Source of the DNA: JALCLA01 sp965653565
GTDB taxonomy: Bacteria > Pseudomonadota > Gammaproteobacteria > Xanthomonadales > Xanthomonadaceae
Direction of reading: 5' to 3'
DNA: 27,461 bases
Assembly: GCA_965653565.1 (NCBI GenBank)
Contig: CBFHAI010000062.1
Coordinates: 1 to 27,461 of the forward strand
The translations under genes and the position numbers were made by a program. Positions 7,168-16,302 of this stretch are shown here, one piece after another. The stretch's first letter is position 1, and each line of letters opens with the position of its first letter. The notes below the pieces were generated by a model. It worked only from the letters and a program-made list of their open reading frames with translations, searched no databases and had not been told where the DNA came from.

Positions 7168-8568
7168 ATGCGTCGAATCGCCGCTTTGCTTTCGTTGTGC
7201 CTGTCCTGGCCCGCCTTCGCCGCCGAGAACGCCGGCGCCGATCTGGGCCTGACCTCGCACTGGGTGGGCTGGGCGGCGCTCGGCATTTTCATCGCGGCCT
7301 ATCTGTTGGTGGTGTTCGAAGAGCGGCTGCACCTGCCCAAATCCAAGCCGGTGATGGTGGCCGCGGCGCTGATCTGGGGCCTGATCGCCTGGTATGCCGG
7401 CAGCGACCCCGCGATCGGCGACGACGTGGCGCAGACGGCGTTCCGCCACATCTTCCTCGAGTTCGCCGAACTGTTCTTTTTCCTGATCGTGGCGATGGCC
7501 TTCGTCTCGGCGATGACCGAGCGCAATGTGTTCGAAGCCTTGCGCGCCGAACTGGTGTCGCACGGCTTCAGCTATCGCACGCTGTTCTGGGTCACCGGCG
7601 TGCTGTCGTTCTTCCTGTCGGCGGTGCTCGACAATCTCACCACCGCCCTGATCATGTCGGCGGTCGTGCTCGCGGTCGGCGCGGGCAACAGACATTTCGT
7701 CAGCCTGGCCTTCATCAACCTGGTGGTGGCGGCCAACGCGGGCGGCGCGTGGAGCGCGTTCGGCGATATCACCACGCTGATGGTGTGGCAGGCGCACAAG
7801 GTGGAATTCTTCGAATTCTTCGCGCTGTTCCTGCCGTCGGTGGTGAACTGGCTGGTGCCGGCGCTCATCATGAATTTCGCCGTGCCCGCCGGCCGTCCGC
7901 AGGAAGCGCGCGACGACGCCGACATCCTGCCCGGCGGCCTGTCGATCTGCGGGCTGTTCGCGATCGCCATCGCCATCACCGTCGCCGGCAAACAGTTCCT
8001 GCACATGCCGCCGGTGTTCGGGATGATGGCCGGCCTGGCCTTGCTGCAGTTGCTCGGCTACTTCATCCGCCGCCACGAGAAAAAGCAGTTCAACGCTCCC
8101 GAGTCGGAGCGCTTCAGCATCTTCAGCGTGATCGCGCGCGCCGAGTGGGACACGTTGCTGTTCTTCTACGGCGTGCTGCTGTGCGTCGGCGGTCTGGCCA
8201 CGCTCGGTTATCTGCATGTGGCGTCGGACCAGCTCTACGGTGGCCTCGGCTACACCTGGGCCAATATCGCGATGGGCACGCTGTCGGCGATCGTCGACAA
8301 CATCCCGATCATGTACGCGGTGCTTCAGATGAGCCCGCCGATGGATCACGGCCAGTGGCTGCTGATCACGCTGACCGCCGGCGTCGGCGGCAGCCTGTTG
8401 TCGGTGGGTTCGGCGGCGGGCGTGGCGTTGATGGGCGCCTCGCGCGGGCAGTACACCTTCTTCAGCCATCTGCGCTGGAGCTGGGCGATCGCGCTGGGCT
8501 TCGTGCTGTCGATCGCCACCCATCTGTGGTGGAACGCCGACCACTTCGCCGACGGCGTGTGGCGTTGA
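7168..8568 (+). CDS. nhaD: Na+/H+ antiporter NhaD
   Basis: Polytopic inner-membrane protein of 466 residues. Its N-terminal hydrophobic segment resembles a signal peptide (MRRIAALLSLCLSWPAFA), a common feature of NhaD proteins. Family-typical stretches include VVFEERLHLPKSKPVM, LDNLTTALIMSAVVLAVG, NAGGAWSAFGDITTLMVW and DNIPIMYAVLQM. It exports Na+ or Li+ in exchange for protons at alkaline pH. The ATG at 7168 is chosen because it begins directly at this signal-like segment. It is divergent from the DUF47-pit operon across a 182-base gap and upstream of the CorC-like gene by 133 bases, so it may be transcribed alone. Confidence 0.93.
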   Translation: MRRIAALLSLCLSWPAFAAENAGADLGLTSHWVGWAALGIFIAAYLLVVFEERLHLPKSKPVMVAAALIWGLIAWYAGSDPAIGDDVAQTAFRHIFLEFAELFFFLIVAMAFVSAMTERNVFEALRAELVSHGFSYRTLFWVTGVLSFFLSAVLDNLTTALIMSAVVLAVGAGNRHFVSLAFINLVVAANAGGAWSAFGDITTLMVWQAHKVEFFEFFALFLPSVVNWLVPALIMNFAVPAGRPQEARDDADILPGGLSICGLFAIAIAITVAGKQFLHMPPVFGMMAGLALLQLLGYFIRRHEKKQFNAPESERFSIFSVIARAEWDTLLFFYGVLLCVGGLATLGYLHVASDQLYGGLGYTWANIAMGTLSAIVDNIPIMYAVLQMSPPMDHGQWLLITLTAGVGGSLLSVGSAAGVALMGASRGQYTFFSHLRWSWAIALGFVLSIATHLWWNADHFADGVWR

Positions 8569-8701
8569 AGCAGGCCGTGCCGCGCCCGGGCTCTCGACTC
8601 ACCGGAATCCGCGCCGGAGAGGGCGGCGGCTTGTGGCATAGTGTGCCGCCCTCCACCCCGTTGCAGCGGAGCCCTCAGCCGGTGTGTCGTCCCGGCGTCC
8701 C

Positions 8702-10012
8702 ATGACTCTCGAAATCGTCATCGTCGCCCTGTTGATCCTGGTCAACGGCTTCTTCGCCCTCTCCGAGATGGCCGTGGTCACGGCGCGCAAACCCAAGCTC
8801 AAGCAACTCGCGACGGACAGCCGTCGCGCGCAGGCCGCGCTGCAGCTGGCCGAACATCCGGAGCGTTTCCTTTCCACCGTGCAGGTCGGCATCACGCTGA
8901 TCGGCATCCTCAACGGCGTGTTCGGCGGCGCCGTGATCGGCGCGCGCCTGGCGCAGATGCTCGAACCGTTCGGCTGGGATCGCGACGTCACGCAAGGCGT
9001 CGGCACCGCGATCAGCGTCGCGGTGATCACCTATTTCAGCATCATCTTCGGCGAGCTGGTGCCCAAGCGCATCGCGCTGCTGGCGCCCGAGGCCATCGCC
9101 ACCGTGGTGGCCACGCCGATGCGGCTGATCTCCAAGGCCACCGCGCCGTTCGTGTTCCTGCTGTCGTTCAGCACGCGCATGTTGCTGCGGCTGTTCCGGC
9201 TCGAACGCCGCGACAGCACGCGCGTGTCGGAAGAAGAGATCCGCCTGCTGGTGGCCGAAGGCCACGAACAGGGCCTGATCGACGACGACGAACGCAATAT
9301 GATGAATCGCGTGATGCGCCTGGGCGACCGCACCGCGGTCGGCCTGATGACGCCGCGCGTGCGCATCGCCTGGCTCGATGCCGCCGCCTCGCGCGACGCC
9401 AATCTCGAGGTGATGCGCGAAACGCCGTATTCGCGCTATCCGGTGTATCGCGGCAACGATCATGAAGTGCTCGGCGTGCTCGAAACCAAATCGCTGGCCG
9501 GCCTGCTGCTGTCGGACCAGACCGATCTGTTCCGCGATCTCAAGCCGCCGCTGTTCGTCTCCGAATCGACGCGCGCCTTGAGCCTGCTGGAAATCTTCCG
9601 CGACGAAGGCGCGCACCTGGCGCTGGTGGTCGACGAATACGGCGATATCCAGGGCCTGGTGACGCTCAACGATCTGCTCGGCGCCGTGCTCGGCCGCCTG
9701 CAGACCGCCGAGAACGACGCCGGCGAAGAAGCCATGGTGGTGCGCCGCCACGACGGCAGTTATCTGATCGACGGCAGCCTCTCGACCGAAGACCTGCGCG
9801 AATTGCTTTCGCTCGGCACCTTGCCGGCGGAAGAGGATCACGACTACAACACGGTGGCCGGCATGGTGATCGCGCGCTTCGGACGCATTCCGCACGCCGG
9901 CGAACATTTCGAGTGGGCCAACTGGAGGTTCGAGGTGGTCGATCTCGATGGCGCGCGCATCGACAAATTGCTGGTGCAAAGCGTGGTGCAAGACGACGGC
10001 GAGGCCGGCTGA
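8702..10012 (+). CDS. Hemolysin/CorC (TlyC) family membrane protein, DUF21-CBS-CBS-CorC
   Basis: Protein of 436 residues with the standard CNNM/TlyC layout. An N-terminal DUF21 domain with four hydrophobic segments covers about residues 1-190. Two CBS domains follow (about 215-335, including LMTPRVRIAWLD and ALVVDEYGDIQGLVTLNDLL). A C-terminal CorC/HlyC transporter-associated domain covers about 345-430 (DGSYLIDGSLSTEDL). Family members are linked to Mg2+/Co2+ efflux; 'hemolysin' is a historical label. The ATG at 8702 opens straight into the first membrane helix. The stop codon shares one base with the start of the following ExoD gene, so the two form a translationally coupled pair. Confidence 0.93.
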   Translation: MTLEIVIVALLILVNGFFALSEMAVVTARKPKLKQLATDSRRAQAALQLAEHPERFLSTVQVGITLIGILNGVFGGAVIGARLAQMLEPFGWDRDVTQGVGTAISVAVITYFSIIFGELVPKRIALLAPEAIATVVATPMRLISKATAPFVFLLSFSTRMLLRLFRLERRDSTRVSEEEIRLLVAEGHEQGLIDDDERNMMNRVMRLGDRTAVGLMTPRVRIAWLDAAASRDANLEVMRETPYSRYPVYRGNDHEVLGVLETKSLAGLLLSDQTDLFRDLKPPLFVSESTRALSLLEIFRDEGAHLALVVDEYGDIQGLVTLNDLLGAVLGRLQTAENDAGEEAMVVRRHDGSYLIDGSLSTEDLRELLSLGTLPAEEDHDYNTVAGMVIARFGRIPHAGEHFEWANWRFEVVDLDGARIDKLLVQSVVQDDGEAG

Positions 10013-10653
10013 TGGACAAGGCGCCGCCCGACGAACCCGCGGTGCCGCTCGATGCCGATGCCATCCGCACCAGCAGCCTGCTCGATGCGATCGGCTCGAC
10101 GGCGGCCAGCGACAGCGTCAGCTTCGACGAGTTGCTCGACAGCTTCCGCGAGCGCGCTTTCGGCGCCCTGCTGCTGCTGATCCTGCTGCCGACCTTCATC
10201 CCGGTGCCGATCGGCATCGGCGCGATCACAGGTCCCTTCATCGCGCTGATCGGACTGCAGATGCTGCTCACCTTCGAGCATCCGTGGCTGCCGAAATGGA
10301 TCGGCCGGCGCCGCATGCAGCGCGCCACGGTGAAACGCTTCGGACAACGCTTCCATCCGCTGCTGTCGCGGCTGGAAAAAATCAGCGCGCCGCGCCTGAT
10401 CGATTTCCTCGATCACCGCACCACGCGCTCGTTCACCGGCCTGCAGCTGGCGCTGCTCGGCCTGTTGCTGTCGCTGCCGATTCCGTTCACCAACTATCCG
10501 TTCGGCATCATCCTGCTGCTCTACGCCATCGCGCTGATCGAACGCGACGGGCGTTTGCTGATCGTCAGCTGGGTGCTCGGCATCGCGGCCATCGTGACAT
10601 CCGCGCTGTTGTCGACGCAGGTGGTCGAGTTGATCGGCCGCGCGTTCGACTGA
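10012..10653 (+). CDS. exoD: ExoD family membrane protein
   Basis: Membrane protein of 213 residues with the ExoD family pattern: a cytosolic N-terminal portion (FDELLDSFRERAFGALLLLI), then conserved hydrophobic hairpins with LLPTFIPVPIGIGAITG, LSLPIPFTNYPFGIILLLYAIALIERDG and a final helix. ExoD was named for an exopolysaccharide defect in Sinorhizobium; its biochemical role is unknown. The ATG overlaps the preceding stop as TGATG. The gene is convergent with the lipase gene, with only 12 bases between stops and no visible terminator, so the 3' ends of the two transcripts probably overlap. Confidence 0.88.
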   Translation: MDKAPPDEPAVPLDADAIRTSSLLDAIGSTAASDSVSFDELLDSFRERAFGALLLLILLPTFIPVPIGIGAITGPFIALIGLQMLLTFEHPWLPKWIGRRRMQRATVKRFGQRFHPLLSRLEKISAPRLIDFLDHRTTRSFTGLQLALLGLLLSLPIPFTNYPFGIILLLYAIALIERDGRLLIVSWVLGIAAIVTSALLSTQVVELIGRAFD

Positions 10654-10665
10654 TCGAGGTTTTTC

Positions 10666-12138
10666 TCAAACCGTCCCCGGCGGATCGTCCTTGAACGATC
10701 GCGGGCGCAGCGATTTGCGCAGCCGGAACACGCCTTCGCGCACCACGCGCGTGAGCACGATGTCGACGATCGTGGTTTCGTTCGGCCGCAGATACGGCAA
10801 TAAATCCTGCGTCGCCGCCGGGTATTCGGCATCGAACCACATCACCAGATCTTCACGGCTGCGCGGCTCCACGCGCAGTCCGTAGTTGCCGCGCGCAATC
10901 AGCGCCGGCCGCGCGATGCTGCCGTCGGCGCGCGCAATCGCGCCGCTGCCCGCCAGCCGCGCGAAATTGATGTGGAAGCTCAGGCAGTGCGGTGCGAGCC
11001 GATTCGCCTGCCGATCGACCAGCGCGCGTTCGGGCAATTCGTCGGGACTGGCGCGCGGGCCGGCGGTGATCAGCAGGTCGGCGTCGGTGATCGGCGTGTG
11101 GTGATCGTCGTACAGTCGAAACAGCACGGTGGCGTGTGGATCGTGGATGTATTCGCGATCGGGCAGCACCGGCACGCGCTGGATTTCGAGGCGATTGCCT
11201 TCGCGCTGGTGCTGCGCGTTTTCCTGCTCGAACTCCTGGCGCAGTTTTCGATAGGCCGCGGCGTCGTTCACTGCCAGGCAACGCAAAATCGCGGTCGGCG
11301 TCGGATGCGCGTCGTCCTTCGCTTCCACGCTGCGCATGATCCCCATGTCGGCACCCGAGTGCGACGCGCCCGGGATCAGTTTGAACGCGGTGGGCAGAGA
11401 ACGCCGATGCGCCGCCGGTGTCAGTTCGCGCATCGCCGCGCGCGCCGACGCCAGCGTCGAACCGCGCACCGGCTGCGGCTGTTCGAAGCGCAGGTACTGC
11501 GCGTTGAGATTCGCCGCCGACGTGCGCACGACGCCGTCGGAGCCGGCTTCTCCGGTGTAGGAATTGACGTGATCGTAGAGCTTGCGATCGATGCGATCGC
11601 CGGTCAGCACGAACAACCACGGCGGGCGATCCTCGCTCCAGCCGGTGCGTTCGATCCAGCGCAGATTGAGGCGCAGCGATTCGCGGCTGCCCAGTTCGAG
11701 CCAATCGAGCACGCCCTGTCCCGGCTCGAGCCCCTTGAACCAGTTGCTCAGGCGCGACACGCGCGATTTGCCGAGCTGCGCCAGGGCCGAACCGAAATTG
11801 GCCGGCGCCAGCATGATCAGATGCGACATCGGGCACTCGGCGAGCCGGCCGGGCGCGACGTAAAACCGATCGAGCCACTCGCGGATCACCGGTCCGCCGG
11901 TCGAGTGCGCGACGCAGGCGAAGCGCGTGCCGGCCGGCACCGAGGCCAGTTCCTTCGCGAGCGCGGCCTGGAATGCCTGCGCGATGTCCCCCAGACGCAC
12001 TTCGTCGCGAAAACTGACGAATTCGCCGAGATAGATATGCCGCACGTCGGCGGCGCGGACGCGGCGCTTGAGCCACTCCGGCAGGCCGCCGTAGGTGTCG
12101 GTATGGGTGACGCTCCAGCCGTGGACGAAGATCAGCAT
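10666..12138 (-). CDS. Orphan alpha/beta-hydrolase (lipase-like) with C-terminal beta-rich domain
   Basis: Protein of 490 residues with no signal peptide. It starts directly with the first strand of an alpha/beta-hydrolase fold, MLIFVHGWSVTHTDTYGG, where HGW forms the oxyanion region. The nucleophile elbow is A-H-S79-T-G-G; an acidic residue, D201 in GSDGVVRTSAANL, and H260 in PGASHSGAD complete a plausible triad. This is the arrangement of PGAP1/lecithin-acyltransferase-like lipases. Residues about 330-490 form a separate, strand-rich region that I do not recognise. GGAAG eight bases before the ATG supports the start. It is divergent from asnB. Substrate and location are unknown. A phospholipase effector role is conceivable, but no secretion or immunity gene is adjacent. 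Confidence 0.75.
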   Translation of the reverse strand: MLIFVHGWSVTHTDTYGGLPEWLKRRVRAADVRHIYLGEFVSFRDEVRLGDIAQAFQAALAKELASVPAGTRFACVAHSTGGPVIREWLDRFYVAPGRLAECPMSHLIMLAPANFGSALAQLGKSRVSRLSNWFKGLEPGQGVLDWLELGSRESLRLNLRWIERTGWSEDRPPWLFVLTGDRIDRKLYDHVNSYTGEAGSDGVVRTSAANLNAQYLRFEQPQPVRGSTLASARAAMRELTPAAHRRSLPTAFKLIPGASHSGADMGIMRSVEAKDDAHPTPTAILRCLAVNDAAAYRKLRQEFEQENAQHQREGNRLEIQRVPVLPDREYIHDPHATVLFRLYDDHHTPITDADLLITAGPRASPDELPERALVDRQANRLAPHCLSFHINFARLAGSGAIARADGSIARPALIARGNYGLRVEPRSREDLVMWFDAEYPAATQDLLPYLRPNETTIVDIVLTRVVREGVFRLRKSLRPRSFKDDPPGTV

Positions 12139-12299
12139 CCGGCGCGCTTCCGCAAGGCAGGTCCGAGGCTGGGAATCGTACGCCAGGCCATTCTCCGGGC
12201 CTGCGACCGGCCTTGCGCGGGGCTGCTTGCTGCACTGCGACAAGGGCCGGAAAACCTGACAGAATCGGGCTCCACCCCTGGAAAAGGCGTCGCGCTCCG

Positions 12300-13988
12300 A
12301 TGTGTTCGATTCTCGGCATCCTCGATCTGAAATCCGATCCGGCCAGCCTGCGTGCGCAGGCGCTGGATCTGTCGCGGCGCATGCGCCACCGCGGTCCGGA
12401 TTGGTCTGGGGTGTACGCGAATTCGAACGCCATCCTGGTGCACGAGCGGCTCGCCATCGTCGGTGTCGATTCCGGCGCGCAGCCGCTGCTCAGCGCCGAT
12501 GGCGAAATGGCGCTGGCCGTCAACGGCGAGATCTACAACCACCGCGCCTTGCGCGCCGAACTCGAAGCCGGTTATGAATTCCAGACCCACTCCGATTGCG
12601 AAGTGATTCTGCCGCTGTATCGGCAACGCAACGATGCGGCGGGCATCGCGGAATGGCTCAACGATCTGGAAGGCATGTTCGCCTTCGTGTTGTGGGACGG
12701 CGGCGCCAAACGCTGGCTGATCGCGCGCGATCCGATCGGCATCATCCCGCTGTACTTCGGCCACGACGAACACGGCAACCTGTTCGTCGCCTCCGAACTC
12801 AAGGCGCTCGCCCCGGTGTGCCGCGATGCGCGCGAATTCCCGCCCGGCCATTTCTGGCAGAGCGGCGACACCGCACCGACGCTGTACTACAAACCCGACT
12901 GGCGCGAATACGCATCGGTGCAACACGCCGAGGCCGATCGCGCCGCGCTGCGCGCCGCCTTCGAAGCGGCGGTGAAGAGCCACATGATGAGCGACGTGCC
13001 GTACGGCGTGCTGTTGTCCGGCGGCCTCGATTCGTCGCTGGTGGCGGCGATCGCGAAAAAATACGCCAGCCGCCGCGTCGAAGAAGACGAGAAGACCGAA
13101 GCCTGGTGGCCGCAACTGCACAGCTTCGCGGTCGGCCTGAAGGAATCGCCGGACCTGAAAGCCGCGCGTGAAGTGGCCGCGCACATCGGCACCGTGCACC
13201 ACGAGTTCCACTTCACCGTGCAGGAAGGCATCGACGCGCTGTCGGATGTGATCCATCACCTGGAAACCTACGACGTCACCACGATCCGCGCGTCCACGCC
13301 GATGTATCTGATGGCGCGCCGCATCCGCGCGATGGGCATCAAGATGGTGTTGTCGGGCGAAGGCTCGGACGAATTGTTCGGCGGCTATCTGTATTTCCAC
13401 AAGGCGCCGGATGCCAAATCGCTGCACGAAGAAACCGTGCGCAAACTCGATAACCTGCACCTGTTCGATTGCCTGCGCGCGAACAAGTCGATGGCGGCCT
13501 GGGGCGTGGAAGCGCGCGTGCCCTTCCTCGACCGCAAATTCATCGACACCGCGATGCATCTGAACCCGGAAGTGAAACTCAGCGGCAAACAGCGCGGACG
13601 GATGGAAAAACAGTTCCTGCGCGAAGCCTTCGCCGGCTATCTGCCCGACTCAGTGCTGTGGCGGCAGAAGGAACAGTTCTCCGATGGCGTCGGCTATTCG
13701 TGGATCGATTCACTCAAAGCGCACGCCGAGAAAAACGTCACCGATCAACAACTGGCGAGCGCGAAATTCCGCTTCCCGTACAACACGCCGGCGACGAAGG
13801 AAGCCTATCTCTACCGCGAGCTGTTCGAACGCCACTACCCGCAGCCCTGGGCCGCGGAATGCGTCCCGGGCGGCCCCAGCGTCGCCTGCTCCACCGCCGC
13901 CGCCCTCGAATGGGACCCGTCCCTGAAAAACGTCGTCGACCCGTCGGGGCGTTCGGTGCAATCGGTCCACAACGCGGCTTACGCGTAG
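12300..13988 (+). CDS. asnB: Asparagine synthase B (glutamine-hydrolysing)
   Basis: Cytosolic enzyme of 562 residues making asparagine from aspartate, glutamine and ATP. The N-terminal nucleophile C2 (MCSILGI) follows the initiator Met. The glutaminase domain contains RHRGPDWSG and VNGEIYNH. The synthetase domain has the PP-loop SGGLDSSLV and the GEGSDELFGGYLYF motif. Similarity to E. coli AsnB (554 residues) is close through the C-terminal region (AAECVPGGPSVACS, DPSGR). The start is fixed by the need for Cys at position 2. It is divergent from the lipase gene across 161 bases, with no recognisable operon partner. Confidence 0.97.
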   Translation: MCSILGILDLKSDPASLRAQALDLSRRMRHRGPDWSGVYANSNAILVHERLAIVGVDSGAQPLLSADGEMALAVNGEIYNHRALRAELEAGYEFQTHSDCEVILPLYRQRNDAAGIAEWLNDLEGMFAFVLWDGGAKRWLIARDPIGIIPLYFGHDEHGNLFVASELKALAPVCRDAREFPPGHFWQSGDTAPTLYYKPDWREYASVQHAEADRAALRAAFEAAVKSHMMSDVPYGVLLSGGLDSSLVAAIAKKYASRRVEEDEKTEAWWPQLHSFAVGLKESPDLKAAREVAAHIGTVHHEFHFTVQEGIDALSDVIHHLETYDVTTIRASTPMYLMARRIRAMGIKMVLSGEGSDELFGGYLYFHKAPDAKSLHEETVRKLDNLHLFDCLRANKSMAAWGVEARVPFLDRKFIDTAMHLNPEVKLSGKQRGRMEKQFLREAFAGYLPDSVLWRQKEQFSDGVGYSWIDSLKAHAEKNVTDQQLASAKFRFPYNTPATKEAYLYRELFERHYPQPWAAECVPGGPSVACSTAAALEWDPSLKNVVDPSGRSVQSVHNAAYA

Positions 13989-14002
13989 GGTTTTAGTGCA
14001 GA

Positions 14003-14178
14003 AGCGGGACGCAAAGGACGCAAAGGAAAAAGAAAGGACGCGAAGAAGAGCGGAAGCTCAATAGGCTGATGGAAGGCGCCCAGTCGAGGCGAATCCTGTT
14101 CGCGGCCTCAGCCCCTTACTCTTTACCTTTGCGTCCTTTCTTTTTCCTTTGCGTCCTTTGCGTCCTTTGCGTCCCGCT
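14003..14178. repeat. Long inverted repeat built of 9-bp GACGCAAAG units
   Basis: The arms 14007-14041 and 14131-14165 are perfect reverse complements over 35 bases, separated by 89 bases. Each contains iterations of GACGCAAAG plus a GGAAAAAGAAAGG segment. The right arm carries one additional 9-bp unit, after which the arms agree again (AGCGGGACGC at 14003-14012 with 14169-14178). The element occupies the convergent gap between asnB and the GGDEF-EAL gene. It could form a large stem and act as a bidirectional barrier to transcription (inference). Confidence 0.9.
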
Positions 14179-14190
14179 CTGGCTCCGGCT

Positions 14191-16302
14191 CTAAGCCACC
14201 ATCCGCCGAGCCAGTTCCGTAGCCGCCATCGGCCGCCCCAGCCAGTAACCTTGTGCGTGATCGCAGCCGCGTTCGCGCAGGATCGAGAATTGGCCTTCGT
14301 TTTCGACGCCTTCGGCAATCACTGTGATGCCGAGCGAGTGCGCCATCGCGATGATCGCTGACGTCAGCGCAAGATCATCCGGATCACGCAGCACATCGGC
14401 CACGAAGCTGCGGTCGATCTTGACGCCGTCCACCGGCACGCGGCGCAAGTGCGAGAGGCCGGAGAAGCCGGTGCCGAAATCGTCGAGCCAGATTTTCACG
14501 CCCATCGCACGCAATCGCGCGAGCAAGGCGCTGGTCTGGATTTCATCGCCCATCACGGCGGTTTCGGTGATTTCCAGATGCAGTCGCTGCGGCGCGAGCT
14601 TGCTGTCTTCGAGCGCTTTCGAGACGGTCGCGGCGAGATCGCCGACGCGCAGTTGCCGTGCGGAAACATTCACCGACACGAACGGCGCTTCGCCTTCGCG
14701 TTCCCAGCGCATCGCTTCGTGGCAGGCGCGCACCAGTACGTGGCGGCCCATCGCTTCGATCAGGCCGGTCTGCTCGGCGACATCGATGAAGACCGACGGC
14801 GGAATCATTCCGTGCGTCGGATGCTGCCAGCGCAGCAGCGCTTCGGCACCGACCAGACGCCCGTTCGCCAGCTGGAAAATGGGCTGGTACGCAACGCTCA
14901 ATTCGCCGCGTTCCCACGCGCCGCGCAGATCGTGTTCCAGACGCACGCGGCGCTCGACGGCCTGGTCCATCGCGCGGCTGTAGAAGCGATAGCAATTCTT
15001 ACCGGCGACCTTCGCCTGGTACATCGCGATGTCGCCGTTCTTCAGCAGCATCGCGGCAGACACGGCGTCTTCCGGGAACACCGTGATGCCGACCGAAGCG
15101 CCGAGGAATACCTGCCGTCCATGCAACTGCAACGGCCGCTGCAACTCGGCGAGGATGGCTTCGGCCAGCCGCGCCGCGTCATCGCGCACTTCTTCGGCAC
15201 CGATCAGCGCGACGAATTCGTCGCCGCCGAAACGCGCGAGCACCGGCTCGGCATTGGTCGCCAACTGCACGCAATTGCGGATGCGCGCGGCGAATTGCGC
15301 CAGCACTTCGTCGCCGGCGTCGTGGCCGAGCGTGTCGTTGACGCGTTTGAAATCGTCCAGATCGACGAACAACAGGGCCAGGCGCGTCCCGGCGGCCTGC
15401 GCGGTGATGACGCGGCCATCGAGCATCTCGCGGAACGCCAGGCGATTCGGCAAGCCGGTGAGGCTGTCGCCGTAGGCCAGCCGGCGGATGTCGCGATCGT
15501 GCTTGCCGACGCTCTCGCTCATGCGCGCGAACGCCTGTTCGAGATCGCCGACTTCGTCGCGCCGCTCGCCGTCGAGCGCGACACTCTGATAGTTGCCGGC
15601 TTCGACTTCGTGCGCCGCCTGCGCCAGGCGGCGGATCGGCCGCACCAGGCCGCGCGACACCAGAATCGCGAGCACCAGGCCCACCACGAACAGCCCGATG
15701 AACAGGCCGGCCAGCACACGCAAACTGCGGCCGCTGGCCTGATCGGCGCGCTGCATCAGCGCGTCCTGCGCCTGCTGCTCGGCGCGCGCCGGGCCGGCGA
15801 GCGACAGGCCGACGCGCACGCCGCCGAGGCGCTCGTCGCCGATGCGGATCGGCAGCGCGACATCGACCGAGGCATCCGACCACTGCGTGTGCAGCGCTTC
15901 GGCCGAAACCGCCCCCCACGCGAACGGATCGCGCATCGGCTGGCCGAAGGTCGGGATGTCGCCGGAGCCGTCGTGGATGATGCGGCCTTCGCGATCGAAC
16001 ACCAGCACGTAACTGACGTCGGGCTGCTGCAAGGCCGAGCGCGCGATTTCGCCAACGCTCTGCAGATCGAAATAATAAAGCGGATTGGTCATCGCATCGG
16101 CGAGCAACTGCGCGATGGCTTCGCCGCGCTTGCGCACGCCCTGCACCGCCGAATCGTGCATCGCCTCGCGGCTGAGCGCCGACACTTCGCCGAAGCCGCG
16201 CGACTGCTGCTGCCAGGCGAACGCGAAGGCGGCGAGCGTGAGCGCCAGGGTCAGCGTCATCAGCGCGAAGTAACGCGCCTGCAGGCCGAAGCGCATGCTC
16301 AT
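14191..16302 (-). CDS. Membrane-anchored GGDEF-EAL c-di-GMP enzyme with periplasmic sensor
   Basis: Protein of 703 residues. TM1 lies at about residues 8-29, followed by a periplasmic single-Cache/PAS-like domain (about 30-190, including VLVFDREGRIIHDGSG), TM2 (about 194-217), HAMP (about 218-268), a GGDEF domain with intact GGDEF at 359-363, and an EAL domain with E487-A-L, NVSARQ, EITETAVMGD, LDDFGTG, VKID and AEGVE intact. Both synthase and phosphodiesterase motifs look catalytically complete. The inhibitory RxxD I-site before GGDEF is absent. The start ATG at 16302 overlaps the stop of the upstream PhnD-like gene by 4 nt (ATGA), so the two are co-translated. The pair resembles NspS-MbaA of Vibrio in architecture, where a periplasmic binding protein controls a GGDEF-EAL partner. 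Confidence 0.93.
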   Translation of the reverse strand: MSMRFGLQARYFALMTLTLALTLAAFAFAWQQQSRGFGEVSALSREAMHDSAVQGVRKRGEAIAQLLADAMTNPLYYFDLQSVGEIARSALQQPDVSYVLVFDREGRIIHDGSGDIPTFGQPMRDPFAWGAVSAEALHTQWSDASVDVALPIRIGDERLGGVRVGLSLAGPARAEQQAQDALMQRADQASGRSLRVLAGLFIGLFVVGLVLAILVSRGLVRPIRRLAQAAHEVEAGNYQSVALDGERRDEVGDLEQAFARMSESVGKHDRDIRRLAYGDSLTGLPNRLAFREMLDGRVITAQAAGTRLALLFVDLDDFKRVNDTLGHDAGDEVLAQFAARIRNCVQLATNAEPVLARFGGDEFVALIGAEEVRDDAARLAEAILAELQRPLQLHGRQVFLGASVGITVFPEDAVSAAMLLKNGDIAMYQAKVAGKNCYRFYSRAMDQAVERRVRLEHDLRGAWERGELSVAYQPIFQLANGRLVGAEALLRWQHPTHGMIPPSVFIDVAEQTGLIEAMGRHVLVRACHEAMRWEREGEAPFVSVNVSARQLRVGDLAATVSKALEDSKLAPQRLHLEITETAVMGDEIQTSALLARLRAMGVKIWLDDFGTGFSGLSHLRRVPVDGVKIDRSFVADVLRDPDDLALTSAIIAMAHSLGITVIAEGVENEGQFSILRERGCDHAQGYWLGRPMAATELARRMVA

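Noticed and set aside
10654..10665. Terminator between the ExoD gene and the lipase gene
   Set aside because: The gap is 12 bases with no inverted repeat.
14003..14178. Insertion sequence bounded by the 35-bp inverted repeat
   Set aside because: The interior is only 89 bases, carries no transposase, and shows no target-site duplication.
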